The notes beneath the pieces were generated by a model, which saw only the letters and a list, made by a program, of their open reading frames with translations, was not told where the DNA came from and ran no database searches. From NCBI GenBank assembly GCA_017543265.1, contig JAFYGI010000041.1, positions 1 to 64,000 of the forward strand: a stretch of 64,000 bases of DNA. Reading direction: 5' to 3'. Below, one piece after another: positions 35,896 through 43,830 of this stretch; the first letter of the stretch is position 1; the number at the start of each line of letters is the position of its first letter. Source of the DNA: Bacillota bacterium (GTDB lineage Bacteria; Bacillota; Clostridia; Lachnospirales; CAG-274). The position numbers and the translations under genes were made by a program.

Positions 35896-38559
35896 TTATT
35901 TGATATTTTTATTTTTTCTTCTTTCCGTCAAAAGAAAGACTGCCGATACGAGTATAAAACTAAACGAAACGGCGATACCCTCATAAAAACCGGGGCTGAC
36001 ATATTTTACGGTTATGTCGTGTCTGCCCGCGGGCACGCGAAAGCCCAGAAACGCATCGGCTATTTTGACCTTTTCGGTCTCCTTGCCGTCTATATAAACG
36101 TGAAAGCCATTGTCGTATGAGATAGAGCCGAATATAAGCCTTTCGCTGTCAAAATCCGAAACAGCGCTTATATCCATATTCTTTTCAAGCTTTATATCGT
36201 TAAGCGCATTCGCTCTTGCCCTTTGCTTTATGTCGTCAAATTCGTCCGCATTAAGCCGCAGAAGAAGGGGCTTGTTCAGCGAAAGCACATTATCGGTCTG
36301 TATGACTGCGGTTATTTTATCGCCCTTTTTGTACGGGCCTATATCGGTGTTAAGCATTTGATTGTGCGTGCTGAAAGCACAGTCCAGCGGAAATTGGTTT
36401 ACGGCAAACAAAAACGAATTTGCGGGGGAATAATCTATCCTTGCATCTATGCAGTATTCGCCGTCCTCATCCGCAGTATAGCTGTAGCCGAGATAACCGT
36501 GCTCGGCTGCGGGGGTAAGCGTAAAGCTGTCCCATTCGCCTCCGCCGCTTTTTACGGCATACAAGGGCTCGTCCTGCGTCATGCTCAGCTCGCTGTAAAG
36601 CTCATAGTCGGTGCCGAACATATCATTTAAAAATATCGCCTGATTTCTGTATGCACCCGAGATAGTATCGGCTTTGTCATAAAAACGTTTATCCGCTGTT
36701 ACAGCCGCTTCATCTACCGCGAACATAAGGGGAAAAACGGAGGTGTTTTCGTATATGCGTCCGTTTTCGCCCTCGTGTATCAGCCTGTAATTTTTTGATG
36801 CAAGCCTTTGTGAGTCGGTAAATGCACCGTTTCTGGCATAAAACTGCCTGCCGTACTCGTCGGTGACGATATTGTTTCTGTCGGATATCATGATATATTT
36901 TATATTGAAAAGACTGTCCGAAACTATGCTGTTGAAGTAGTGGTTTACAATGCGGTAGTCGTGCGGACACCACACACCAAGCTGTGACAGCTTTGACAGA
37001 CTTTTCTGATTTGTCTGCGACGAAAAGGTCTCAAGCGCATTGTATCCTGCGGAAAGCGGCAGACAAACATCCTCGCTGCTTACGTTTGTCATGCGGTAAA
37101 AGCCGCTGTCATCCACGGCGTTTACAAGGGCTTTTGTTTTTTTCAGCTCATCGGGGAAGGAATTTCTCGGTCCCCAGGCATCGCCCTTTTTAAACTGTGC
37201 AATACCGAATACGGCAATAAACAAGGCCTCGGCAAACACAATGCCGCTTATAAGTTTTTTATTGTCAAACGCCCTTTTGCATATCATAAAATACGCCAGG
37301 GCAAATATAACATCGGCAGAGGCGTTTAACAGCATACTTGCTGAAATATGGCTTTTAAGCGCCGCCGAAAGCAAAAACAAAATTATGGGAAACGGTATTA
37401 TAAGTGCTGCCTTCTGCGGCTTTTTTGCAAGTGAAACAAACCTTGCGCAAAGTATTATAAACAAAAATACCGCCGCATACATAAAACGGCAGAAAAAACC
37501 CACAGGCTCACGAAACATATGCCACATAAGATAAAGCGGCTTTATTGCGATACTCAGCACCATTATTGCGGTAAATACACCGGCGGCGATACGCTCCTTT
37601 TTGTTTACAAAGCTGCTTGAAATAAGCATAAGCGTAAAAAGCAGCGGCATAATGCCGAAAAAGCCGTAAGGGCCGCTGTTTGTAACGCTGCCGTCGGGCA
37701 TAAGGGTAAAAGCCGACGAAAAATCGGACAGTGACCATCTGAATATCTCCGAAAACATATCCTTTTCAAACAGCCCCGCATAGACCGAGACCGTGTTTGA
37801 ATAAAACGGCAGCAGCACAATGCCGCTTATGCCCAAGGACAGTATCGTGCATAAAAAACACAAAAAAACGGTCTTTGCAAGATGTTTTGTATCTATGCCG
37901 TTTTTTGTGTGAAATACGGTATAATAAAAAATAAAATACAAAAGCGCAAACAGCCCCGTCATATAAGCAATATACATCGAATAAACAACGCATACCGAAA
38001 ACGAGATCAGCAACAGCCCGGGCTTTTGCTTGTCTGCGGTGCGCTCAACACCCAGAAGCACAATGGGCATCAGCGCGATAATGGGCAGCCATGAGGGGAC
38101 GGTTATTATCCTTATCATATAATTGCATACGGAATAAAGCACGGAAAGCGCAATATTCATCCTGCCCGAAAGCGCGGTATAGCGGCTGTTTTTTAAATAC
38201 ACCGATGTACAAAGGGCTATCAGCCCCAGCCTGAATATAGTTATTACAAGAGTGACCTCCTGAAACAGGATTGTATCAAATAAAAAATACAACAAATTAT
38301 CGGGATACAGCAGCATAAAAAATACCGACGGGAAAAAATTCATCCCGAGTGCGCCGCTGTACGAAACAAATATACCCTCTGCGTTTCTAAGCCGCTCGTA
38401 TAGGCAGGCCGTCTGATTGATAAACTGGATGCGCATATCCGAACAGCAGGAGGTGTATCCGCCGAAGGGATACACTCCCGCCGTGATAAATGCTGCCGTG
38501 ACCACAAGAACAGATATTAAAAATGATAGTGTATATTCGTTTTTAACTGCCTTTGACAT
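35896..38559 (-). CDS. YfhO-family polytopic membrane protein
   Basis: 887 aa. About a dozen membrane helices fill the first 480 residues, beginning NEYTLSFLISVLVVTAAFI and with the family-like PFGGYTSCCSDMRIQFINQ in the first outside loop. A large outside domain (about 490-860) contains YRMTNVSSEDVCLPLSAGYN, then a beta-sandwich part (VYIDGKETEKVKIADAFLGF, PAGRHDITVKYVSPGFYEG), and a final helix ends the chain. YfhO proteins of Bacillota are linked to glycosylation of lipoteichoic acid or other polymers and have a GT-C-like topology. Activity here is inference. Operon position between proC and the methyltransferase fusion. Confidence 0.8.
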   Translation of the reverse strand: MSKAVKNEYTLSFLISVLVVTAAFITAGVYPFGGYTSCCSDMRIQFINQTACLYERLRNAEGIFVSYSGALGMNFFPSVFFMLLYPDNLLYFLFDTILFQEVTLVITIFRLGLIALCTSVYLKNSRYTALSGRMNIALSVLYSVCNYMIRIITVPSWLPIIALMPIVLLGVERTADKQKPGLLLISFSVCVVYSMYIAYMTGLFALLYFIFYYTVFHTKNGIDTKHLAKTVFLCFLCTILSLGISGIVLLPFYSNTVSVYAGLFEKDMFSEIFRWSLSDFSSAFTLMPDGSVTNSGPYGFFGIMPLLFTLMLISSSFVNKKERIAAGVFTAIMVLSIAIKPLYLMWHMFREPVGFFCRFMYAAVFLFIILCARFVSLAKKPQKAALIIPFPIILFLLSAALKSHISASMLLNASADVIFALAYFMICKRAFDNKKLISGIVFAEALFIAVFGIAQFKKGDAWGPRNSFPDELKKTKALVNAVDDSGFYRMTNVSSEDVCLPLSAGYNALETFSSQTNQKSLSKLSQLGVWCPHDYRIVNHYFNSIVSDSLFNIKYIMISDRNNIVTDEYGRQFYARNGAFTDSQRLASKNYRLIHEGENGRIYENTSVFPLMFAVDEAAVTADKRFYDKADTISGAYRNQAIFLNDMFGTDYELYSELSMTQDEPLYAVKSGGGEWDSFTLTPAAEHGYLGYSYTADEDGEYCIDARIDYSPANSFLFAVNQFPLDCAFSTHNQMLNTDIGPYKKGDKITAVIQTDNVLSLNKPLLLRLNADEFDDIKQRARANALNDIKLEKNMDISAVSDFDSERLIFGSISYDNGFHVYIDGKETEKVKIADAFLGFRVPAGRHDITVKYVSPGFYEGIAVSFSFILVSAVFLLTERRKNKNIK

Positions 38560-38570
38560 GGTGCTTCCTC

Positions 38571-39377
38571 TTATTTTTTGCTGAGCATTGCATCCTTGAT
38601 AACGCTGTTTTCAACTGCCTTTACAATGCCTGCCGTAAATTTGTATTCATCAAGCGTACATACGCCCTCGATAGTTGTACCGCCGGGGGAGCATACCTTG
38701 TCCGTAAGCTCTGCGGGGTGCATACCGCTTTTTGCGTACATGGATGCGCTGCCTATGACAGCCTGCGCGGATATCTCCAGCGCCTGCTTTTTGTTCATGC
38801 CAAGCTTTTGCGCACCCCTTGCAAGTGCATCTATAAACATATACACATATGCGGGTGAACAGCCTGCGATCGCGGTAAATATCGCAAACTGCGCCTCGGG
38901 TATCTCAACTGCAAGACCTATTGCCGACAACAGTTTCTTTACCGTGTCAAGCTGCTCGGAGGAGGCATTTGAATTGCCGCAGTATGCCGTAGCGGACATA
39001 AGTATCTCCGCATTGATGTTTGGCATTATCCTTATAAGTGAGGGCTTGAAGCCCAGCATATCCTGTATGGATGACATGGACATACCCGCCGCCATGCTGA
39101 CAACAAGGGGCTTGTGCATTTCAAGCTTGTCCTTTATCGTATCGAGCAGGGTGGGGAAAGCGGCAGGCTTAACACCCAGAAAAACAATATCGCTGTTTTC
39201 AATAAGCTCGTCATAGGTATCACAGCTTATCATGCCCAGTTCCTCCGCCTGCTTTTCCTGAAGCTTGCGGTCGTTTCTTATTATCATTATATCCTGCGGC
39301 TTTACCGTGTCGGAAACGATAAGCCCTTTAAATATCGCGCCTGCCATATTGCCTGCGCCAATAAAACCCAATTTCAT
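38571..39377 (-). CDS. proC: Pyrroline-5-carboxylate reductase
   Basis: 268 aa. Last step of proline synthesis. N-terminal Rossmann GFIGAGNMAGAIFKGL; IRIMPNINAEI; the C-terminal dimer domain with GCSPAYVYMFIDALARGAQK and the PSPGGTTIEGV-type loop (CSPGGTTIEGVCTL). Fourteen bases after nadA and eleven before the YfhO-like gene on the same strand. RBS AAAGGAAG. Confidence 0.95.
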   Translation of the reverse strand: MKLGFIGAGNMAGAIFKGLIVSDTVKPQDIMIIRNDRKLQEKQAEELGMISCDTYDELIENSDIVFLGVKPAAFPTLLDTIKDKLEMHKPLVVSMAAGMSMSSIQDMLGFKPSLIRIMPNINAEILMSATAYCGNSNASSEQLDTVKKLLSAIGLAVEIPEAQFAIFTAIAGCSPAYVYMFIDALARGAQKLGMNKKQALEISAQAVIGSASMYAKSGMHPAELTDKVCSPGGTTIEGVCTLDEYKFTAGIVKAVENSVIKDAMLSKK

Positions 39378-39391
39378 TTGTATTCTTCCTT

Positions 39392-40426
39392 TCAGCTTAA
39401 CGAAAGCATTGTATTAAGTGATTTTACGGAATCCTCCGCTGTTTGTTTGTCAACTGTTATCTGCTTTGAAAAATCGCCCTTAAGTATACCCTCAAGCGTA
39501 TCGAGAAGATTTTCCGTACTTGTTTTGTTCATATTGGTACATATACTGTGCGGGTCGAGCAGATAAACGCTTTTGTCGGGATTGTCTTTTTTGATGCGCT
39601 CGACAAGGTTGCTCTCTGTGCCTATTATCCATTTTGTGCCGCTTTGCGCCGCCTTTACCTCTTTTATCAAAAATTCGGTAGAACCCTTGCCGTCCGACAT
39701 TTTAACTCTCTCGTGGCGGCACTCGGGGTGAACGATGACCTTTGCATCGGGCACGGCCTTTCTTGCCTTTTCAACCAGCTCTGCGGTAATGGAGTGGTGC
39801 AGACAGCAGTATCCGTCCCAGAGTATCATTTTTACGTCTTCCTTGGAACATGAGTAGGTGAGCTTTTGCGTCTTCGGGTCGTACATGGCCATATGCTCAA
39901 CGGGTATGCCCAGATCGACCGCTGTATTCATGCCCAAATTCTGGTCAGGCAGGAAAAGCACCTTGTCCTTGAAGCCAAGACCCCATTCAAGCACCTTTTT
40001 TGCGTTGCCCGATGTTACCGTTGTACCGTCGTGTACACCGACAAAGGCCTTGACCTCAGCCTTTGAATTGATATAGGTAATGGGCACGATACTCTCGCCG
40101 AACTCCTTTGTCACTATATCCCAGCATATCTCGGCCTGCTGTCTGTCGGCCATGTCTGCCATAGGACAGCCCGCGTCAAGTGCGGGAAGAAGCACTATCT
40201 GGCCATCATCCGTAAGTATATCCGCAGTTTCCGCCATAAAATGCACGCCACAGAATACAATATATTTTGCACGCTTGTTTTTCTCCGCTATTTGTGCAAG
40301 CTTAAGGGAGTCGCCGACAGCATCGGCAAACTGTACTATCTCGTCACGCTGATAATGGTGTGCAAGGATAAGAAGATCCTCGCCAAGCTGTTTTTTTATC
40401 TCAAATATTCTTTCGCTGCTTGTCAT
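39392..40426 (-). CDS. nadA: Quinolinate synthase
   Basis: 344 aa. Condenses iminoaspartate with DHAP to quinolinate using a [4Fe-4S] cluster. HHYQRDEIVQFADAVGDSL; ligand Cys in FCGVHFMAETADIL, in the YCCLHHSI stretch region and in HPECRH, with DPHSICTNMNK at the end. Overlaps nadC by four bases. nadB, which would supply iminoaspartate, is not in the cluster. Confidence 0.95.
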   Translation of the reverse strand: MTSSERIFEIKKQLGEDLLILAHHYQRDEIVQFADAVGDSLKLAQIAEKNKRAKYIVFCGVHFMAETADILTDDGQIVLLPALDAGCPMADMADRQQAEICWDIVTKEFGESIVPITYINSKAEVKAFVGVHDGTTVTSGNAKKVLEWGLGFKDKVLFLPDQNLGMNTAVDLGIPVEHMAMYDPKTQKLTYSCSKEDVKMILWDGYCCLHHSITAELVEKARKAVPDAKVIVHPECRHERVKMSDGKGSTEFLIKEVKAAQSGTKWIIGTESNLVERIKKDNPDKSVYLLDPHSICTNMNKTSTENLLDTLEGILKGDFSKQITVDKQTAEDSVKSLNTMLSLS

Positions 40427-41268
40427 GGCTTTATTCCCTCCGTACTGTTAAAACTTATGTCCAGCGGCTTTGCGCCGTTTGTTATGCTGCCCGATGAAAT
40501 GTAATCCACGCCGCAGCCCTTGAATGTGTTGATGCTTTGCAGGGTTATGCCGCCCGAGGCCTCGGTTATGATATGCTCGGGGACAAGGGTGACAAGGTGC
40601 TTTATCTCATCGGGGGTGCGGTTGTCAAACATTATCACGTCCGCGCCCGCCTTTACAGCCTGCTTTACCTGCTCCTCGGTCTCCGTTTCTACCTCGATCT
40701 TTACCATATGTCCAAGCTTGCCCCTTACAAGGGCAACGGCCTTTTCTATGCCGCCCGCAAAGGCAATGTGGTTGTCCTTGAGCATAACGCCGTCATACAG
40801 CGCAAAGCGGTGGTTAAATGCACCGCCGCAGGTAACGGCATATTTTTCAAACATACGAAGCCCCGGATGGGTCTTCCTTGTATCGACGATGCGTATGGAC
40901 GGGTCGTCAAGGGCATCTACCATGCGTCTTGCCGCGGTTGCGATACCGCTCATGAGCTGCATAAGGTTAAGTATTATCCTTTCGCAGGTCAAAAGTACAT
41001 AAACGGGGCCCTCGACTTTGGCGATATCCTCGCCCTTTTGCACCCTGTCGCCGTCGTGCTTGTACAGCGTTACCTTTACATCGTTTGTATAAAGGGAGTA
41101 GGTAAGGGCAATAAGCTCCGTGCCCGATATTATGCCGTCATCCTTTGCAAGAAAAACGCCCGTGCCCCGCAGCTCCCTGCCGAATACAAGGTCGGTGGAA
41201 AGGTCGCCCGTGCCGACATCCTCCTTTAAATATGAAAGTATCATTTCTTTGGCAAGTAGTGTGTTCAT
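40423..41268 (-). CDS. nadC: Nicotinate-nucleotide pyrophosphorylase (quinolinate phosphoribosyltransferase)
   Basis: 281 aa. Converts quinolinate and PRPP to nicotinate mononucleotide. N-terminal KEDVGTGDLSTDLVF, LNLMQLMSGIAT, DTRKTHPGLRMFEKYAV, LKDNHIAF and EVETETEEQVKQA are the conserved blocks; the C-terminal barrel ends with EASGGITLQ and VDYISSGSITNGAKPLDISF. First gene of the long minus-strand run; promoter and palindrome lie just upstream. Confidence 0.96.
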   Translation of the reverse strand: MNTLLAKEMILSYLKEDVGTGDLSTDLVFGRELRGTGVFLAKDDGIISGTELIALTYSLYTNDVKVTLYKHDGDRVQKGEDIAKVEGPVYVLLTCERIILNLMQLMSGIATAARRMVDALDDPSIRIVDTRKTHPGLRMFEKYAVTCGGAFNHRFALYDGVMLKDNHIAFAGGIEKAVALVRGKLGHMVKIEVETETEEQVKQAVKAGADVIMFDNRTPDEIKHLVTLVPEHIITEASGGITLQSINTFKGCGVDYISSGSITNGAKPLDISFNSTEGIKP

Positions 41269-41301
41269 AATAGCTTCTCCTTATAAAAAACACTTTTTTT
41301 T

Positions 41302-41330
41302 ATTTTATCACAAAATAACATATTTTGCAA
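41302..41330 (-). promoter_or_regulatory. nadC operon promoter with internal palindrome
   Basis: On the minus strand TTGCAA (41330-41325), a 17-base spacer and TAAAAT (41307-41302). The spacer holds the palindrome CAAAATA-aca-TATTTTG (41311-41327), well placed for a repressor of NAD synthesis. The identity of the repressor is not visible. Confidence 0.6.
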
Positions 41331-41405
41331 ACGTTTTATCTCATTTTTTCGCGATAAAAAGGGAAAATTATTGATTATATATTGTAAATATGTTATATTA
41401 TTTTT

Positions 41406-41492
41406 AAAGTCGGATTTAAAGGTGAGCCTGTTGAATTGTTTGATTCCATAGCAAGGATGCCTTCGGGCATTGAAACGGAGGATAAAAACTAA
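41406..41492 (+). pseudogene. C-terminal scrap of an unknown protein
   Basis: A frame without a start codon encodes FKVGFKGEPVELFDSIARMP and a few more residues to TAA at 41490. It ends 19 bases before the McrB-like start, the way adjacent genes of one operon would sit. Too short to name; I read it as the tail of an upstream gene of a deleted restriction operon. Confidence 0.35.
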
Positions 41493-41511
41493 AACGAAAG
41501 GGGTTTTTACA

Positions 41512-41622
41512 ATGACAGAATTCAAATGGACAAGTTTTTATACTGAGTTTGCAATTGAGCTTTTACAATATAAAAATGACAGAAAAACCTTGATAGATAA
41601 AATAATGATAGGAAAGATATAG
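41512..41622 (+). pseudogene. Truncated N-terminus of a McrB-like AAA restriction protein
   Basis: ATG 41512 follows GAAAGGGG and encodes 36 residues, MTEFKWTSFYTEFAIELLQY then KNDRKTLIDKI, ending at TAG. The pattern of a Trp-x-x-Phe-Tyr-x-Glu-Phe helix followed by LL-x-Y/F-K-x-x-R-x-x-LI is what I recall as the opening of McrB-type AAA ATPases in Clostridia. The rest is gone: AT-rich sequence and a MITE-like element follow. Identification rests on memory of the family start and is tentative. Confidence 0.45.
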
Positions 41623-41666
41623 ACTTAAAGTTATTTTTATGCTATCATAGATTTTAAGAAGAATCT

Positions 41667-41815
41667 ATTTATAGCAAACGACATTTTTAATGTCGTTTGC
41701 TATAAACCTACGGGGGATGCGCACGGCTGCGTATAAGGAAAATAGCCGCAAAGCGGCACGCAGCTGGCGCAAGTAAACGACAAAGATCCAAGTATTTTTG
41801 TCGTTTACTATAAAT
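41667..41815. mobile_element. 149-bp MITE-like element with 17-bp terminal inverted repeats
   Basis: ATTTATAGCAAACGACA (41667-41683) and the inverse of its partner at 41799-41815 match at 16 of 17 positions. Each end is also the arm of its own hairpin (16-bp perfect stem 41670-41685/41689-41704; 13-bp stem 41772-41784/41797-41809). A GCCGC-aaa-GCGGC hairpin and an ACGCAG pairing lie between. No transposase is inside, so it would be mobilised in trans, if at all. Confidence 0.7.
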
Positions 41816-41880
41816 ATTTGTTTTTTTGATGTTTGTACTTTTACTACAAATGCAAAGAAGATAATCTATAAACATTATTA

Positions 41881-41947
41881 TCGTGAATGTCAAAAATGAG
41901 CCTTTGAAAAACTTTCAAATGCACTCAAAATATTCAGACATTCACGA
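41881..41947 (+). promoter_or_regulatory. Inverted repeat leader upstream of the EVE-nuclease gene
   Basis: TCGTGAATGTC (41881-41891) and GACATTCACGA (41937-41947) are perfect 11-bp arms. They enclose a second hairpin TTTGAAA-aac-TTTCAAA (41903-41919). The structure ends 34 bases before the TTG start and could be an operator pair, an attenuating leader, or the edge of a small element. Confidence 0.5.
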
Positions 41948-41981
41948 TTGAGTTATACATTTAAATTTGGGGTGAAATAAA

Positions 41982-43502
41982 TTGGTTAATCAATATGTTT
42001 GGGAATTATACCTTAAATCAAACGGAAACGATATTGTCAAAACTTTTGAAATGAATTTATCAGATCCGGCAACTTTTTCGTTAAAGTATGCTGATCTTAT
42101 AAAAAAACTCCATAGTGTTTATTCCCCCATGAAATCAGAACTTGATGATGAATATAAACAGCTGAATAACCTATACAGTTATATTGCTAACCATAATGGC
42201 GCTGCTAAGTATAAAAAAATTTCAAATGGACATAGAGGATCAGTACGTGTGCCTAACAGAAATAAGAAAGAAACAAATAAGTACTGTTTGTTTGATGATG
42301 TGATTAGGGATTTGAAGCAAGTCAACGAAAACGAAAATGGTGTTTTTGAGTCATTTATATATGATATAGCATCATTAACAACCTATCTTGCAATTAGTGC
42401 GCCGGATTTATATATCCCGTATTATTTTAAATACAATTTTAATGTATTAAAAATAATTGCCGATACATTTAATATTGAATTGCCGGTTCTTCCACAAAAG
42501 TCAGATTACAACGCAAGATTAAAGTATTATGTTCAATTATGTGATGCGTTGCATTATTTTAGAACAGCGAACAATTTATCACCATTTGAACTATATGCGT
42601 TTTTATATGATTTTGCGCCCAACTATATTGGCGGTCTTTCAAGCTATATAATCACGGAACTTCCAAAGCCTAAAGGGGCGTATTTTATTGGCGGTGCAAA
42701 AGATGATATATTCTTATCAGATAATACAGACAAAATTACTATATGGCAATGCAATCTCGAAACTAAAGTCGGAGATATGATCGTAATGTATCTGCGTTCT
42801 CCAATAAGTGCCATTGATTCTGTATGGAGAAGTTGTTCAGTAGGTTTTATAGATCCTTTCTTTTACTATTACAGATGTACCTATATTTGTTCTCCTCAAA
42901 AATTGAAACAAGTCAAACTCGAGCAAATGCGTTTGGATAAAATTATAGGTACAATGCCTATCGTACGAAAAAATATGCAAGGTTTAAATGGTATCGAATT
43001 AAAACCTTCTGAATATAATCATTTGCTTGAATTAGGAAACAGCAATGCAATACGTTTGGAATATTCAGCAGTAAATTCCGAAAAAGAATACAGCACCGAA
43101 AAAGAAGTCGAAGACAATGTTGTTAAACCATTACTTGAGAAAATAGGATACGACAAAAGTGATTATAGCCAACAATTATATCTTGAAATTGGAAATCACA
43201 ATTATGCGCTGATACCGGATTTTGTTCTTTTTCCAAAAATCATAGGAAACCACAAAACTGCATTTGCAGTAGTAGAGGCTAAACGATCAATTACAACATT
43301 AAAATCTTTGAATGCCGCTAAATCACAAGTCCGTAGCTATGCAAAATTGCTTGGAACTAAATATGCCGCAGTTATTTCGCAGGAAAAGATATGGATCTAT
43401 TCATCAAACGACGATTATTACAAAGAAATATTCTCTTGTTGCATTTCGGAATTATCTAATGATTTACTTTATGAATTAAGGAAGATAATTGGAAAACCTT
43501 GA
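41982..43502 (+). CDS. Putative modification-dependent restriction protein: EVE-like domain plus PD-(D/E)XK nuclease
   Basis: 506 aa. Residues 1-220 are helical and unassigned. Residues about 225-355 look like an EVE/PUA-like reader of modified bases: TIWQCNLETKVGDMIVMYLR, then VGFIDPFFYYYRCTYI, ending in MQGLNGIELKPSEYNHLLEL. Residues about 370-500 match the HsdR-N type PD-(D/E)XK nuclease: EKEVEDNVVKPLLEKIGY, catalytic PDFVLFP and VVEAKRS, then SQVRSYAKLLGTKYAAVISQ. TTG 41982 is set by GGGGTGA six bases upstream. The gene is much richer in A/T than its neighbours and lies between restriction-gene scraps, so horizontal acquisition is likely. The nuclease part is fairly sure, the EVE call less so; no methylase is adjacent, which fits a type IV-like system. 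Confidence 0.6.
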   Translation: MVNQYVWELYLKSNGNDIVKTFEMNLSDPATFSLKYADLIKKLHSVYSPMKSELDDEYKQLNNLYSYIANHNGAAKYKKISNGHRGSVRVPNRNKKETNKYCLFDDVIRDLKQVNENENGVFESFIYDIASLTTYLAISAPDLYIPYYFKYNFNVLKIIADTFNIELPVLPQKSDYNARLKYYVQLCDALHYFRTANNLSPFELYAFLYDFAPNYIGGLSSYIITELPKPKGAYFIGGAKDDIFLSDNTDKITIWQCNLETKVGDMIVMYLRSPISAIDSVWRSCSVGFIDPFFYYYRCTYICSPQKLKQVKLEQMRLDKIIGTMPIVRKNMQGLNGIELKPSEYNHLLELGNSNAIRLEYSAVNSEKEYSTEKEVEDNVVKPLLEKIGYDKSDYSQQLYLEIGNHNYALIPDFVLFPKIIGNHKTAFAVVEAKRSITTLKSLNAAKSQVRSYAKLLGTKYAAVISQEKIWIYSSNDDYYKEIFSCCISELSNDLLYELRKIIGKP

Positions 43503-43531
43503 TTATCGAATATTTTAGGAGGACAGCCGGC

Positions 43532-43651
43532 ATTATTGTAAAAACACTTGACCTTGACAAAGATTTCAGCGAGATCAAAAACCAGCTTGACGCAATTGTC
43601 GATTTTCTTGTAAAGCAAGGTCATACGGAGGACGGTTTATGTATGATACAA
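43532..43651 (+). pseudogene. Small ORF remnant with a ribosome site but no start codon
   Basis: AGGAGG at 43517-43522 is followed at good spacing by ATT-ATT-GTA and an open frame: IIVKTLDLDKDFSEIKNQLD, then AIVDFLVKQGHTEDGLCMIQ and a stop. The ATT may replace a lost ATG. The frame is in fact open back to the end of the nuclease gene. Helical, no family recognised. The remaining 43652-43766 shows no gene. Confidence 0.35.
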
Positions 43652-43766
43652 TAACGGAAATGATATGACCTAAAACTTTTTGTGCAATATTTTGATATGC
43701 GGTGTAAAATAATGCCTTGTTTTGTTAAAAACACTTAAAAGAAATTCATAAATTTAACATTTGCTA

Positions 43767-43795
43767 TTGCAAGCTGTGTTAAAAAGTGATATACT
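43767..43795 (+). promoter_or_regulatory. Promoter of pfp
   Basis: TTGCAA (43767-43772), 17 bases, TATACT (43790-43795), 35 bases before the start codon. Confidence 0.65.
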
Positions 43796-43830
43796 TATAG
43801 CAAATATAACCACGAAAGGGGTAGATAAAA

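Noticed and set aside
35275-36120. 281-aa plus-strand frame opposite the methyltransferase fusion
   Set aside because: Antisense shadow; the minus-strand protein has intact zinc and barrel motifs.
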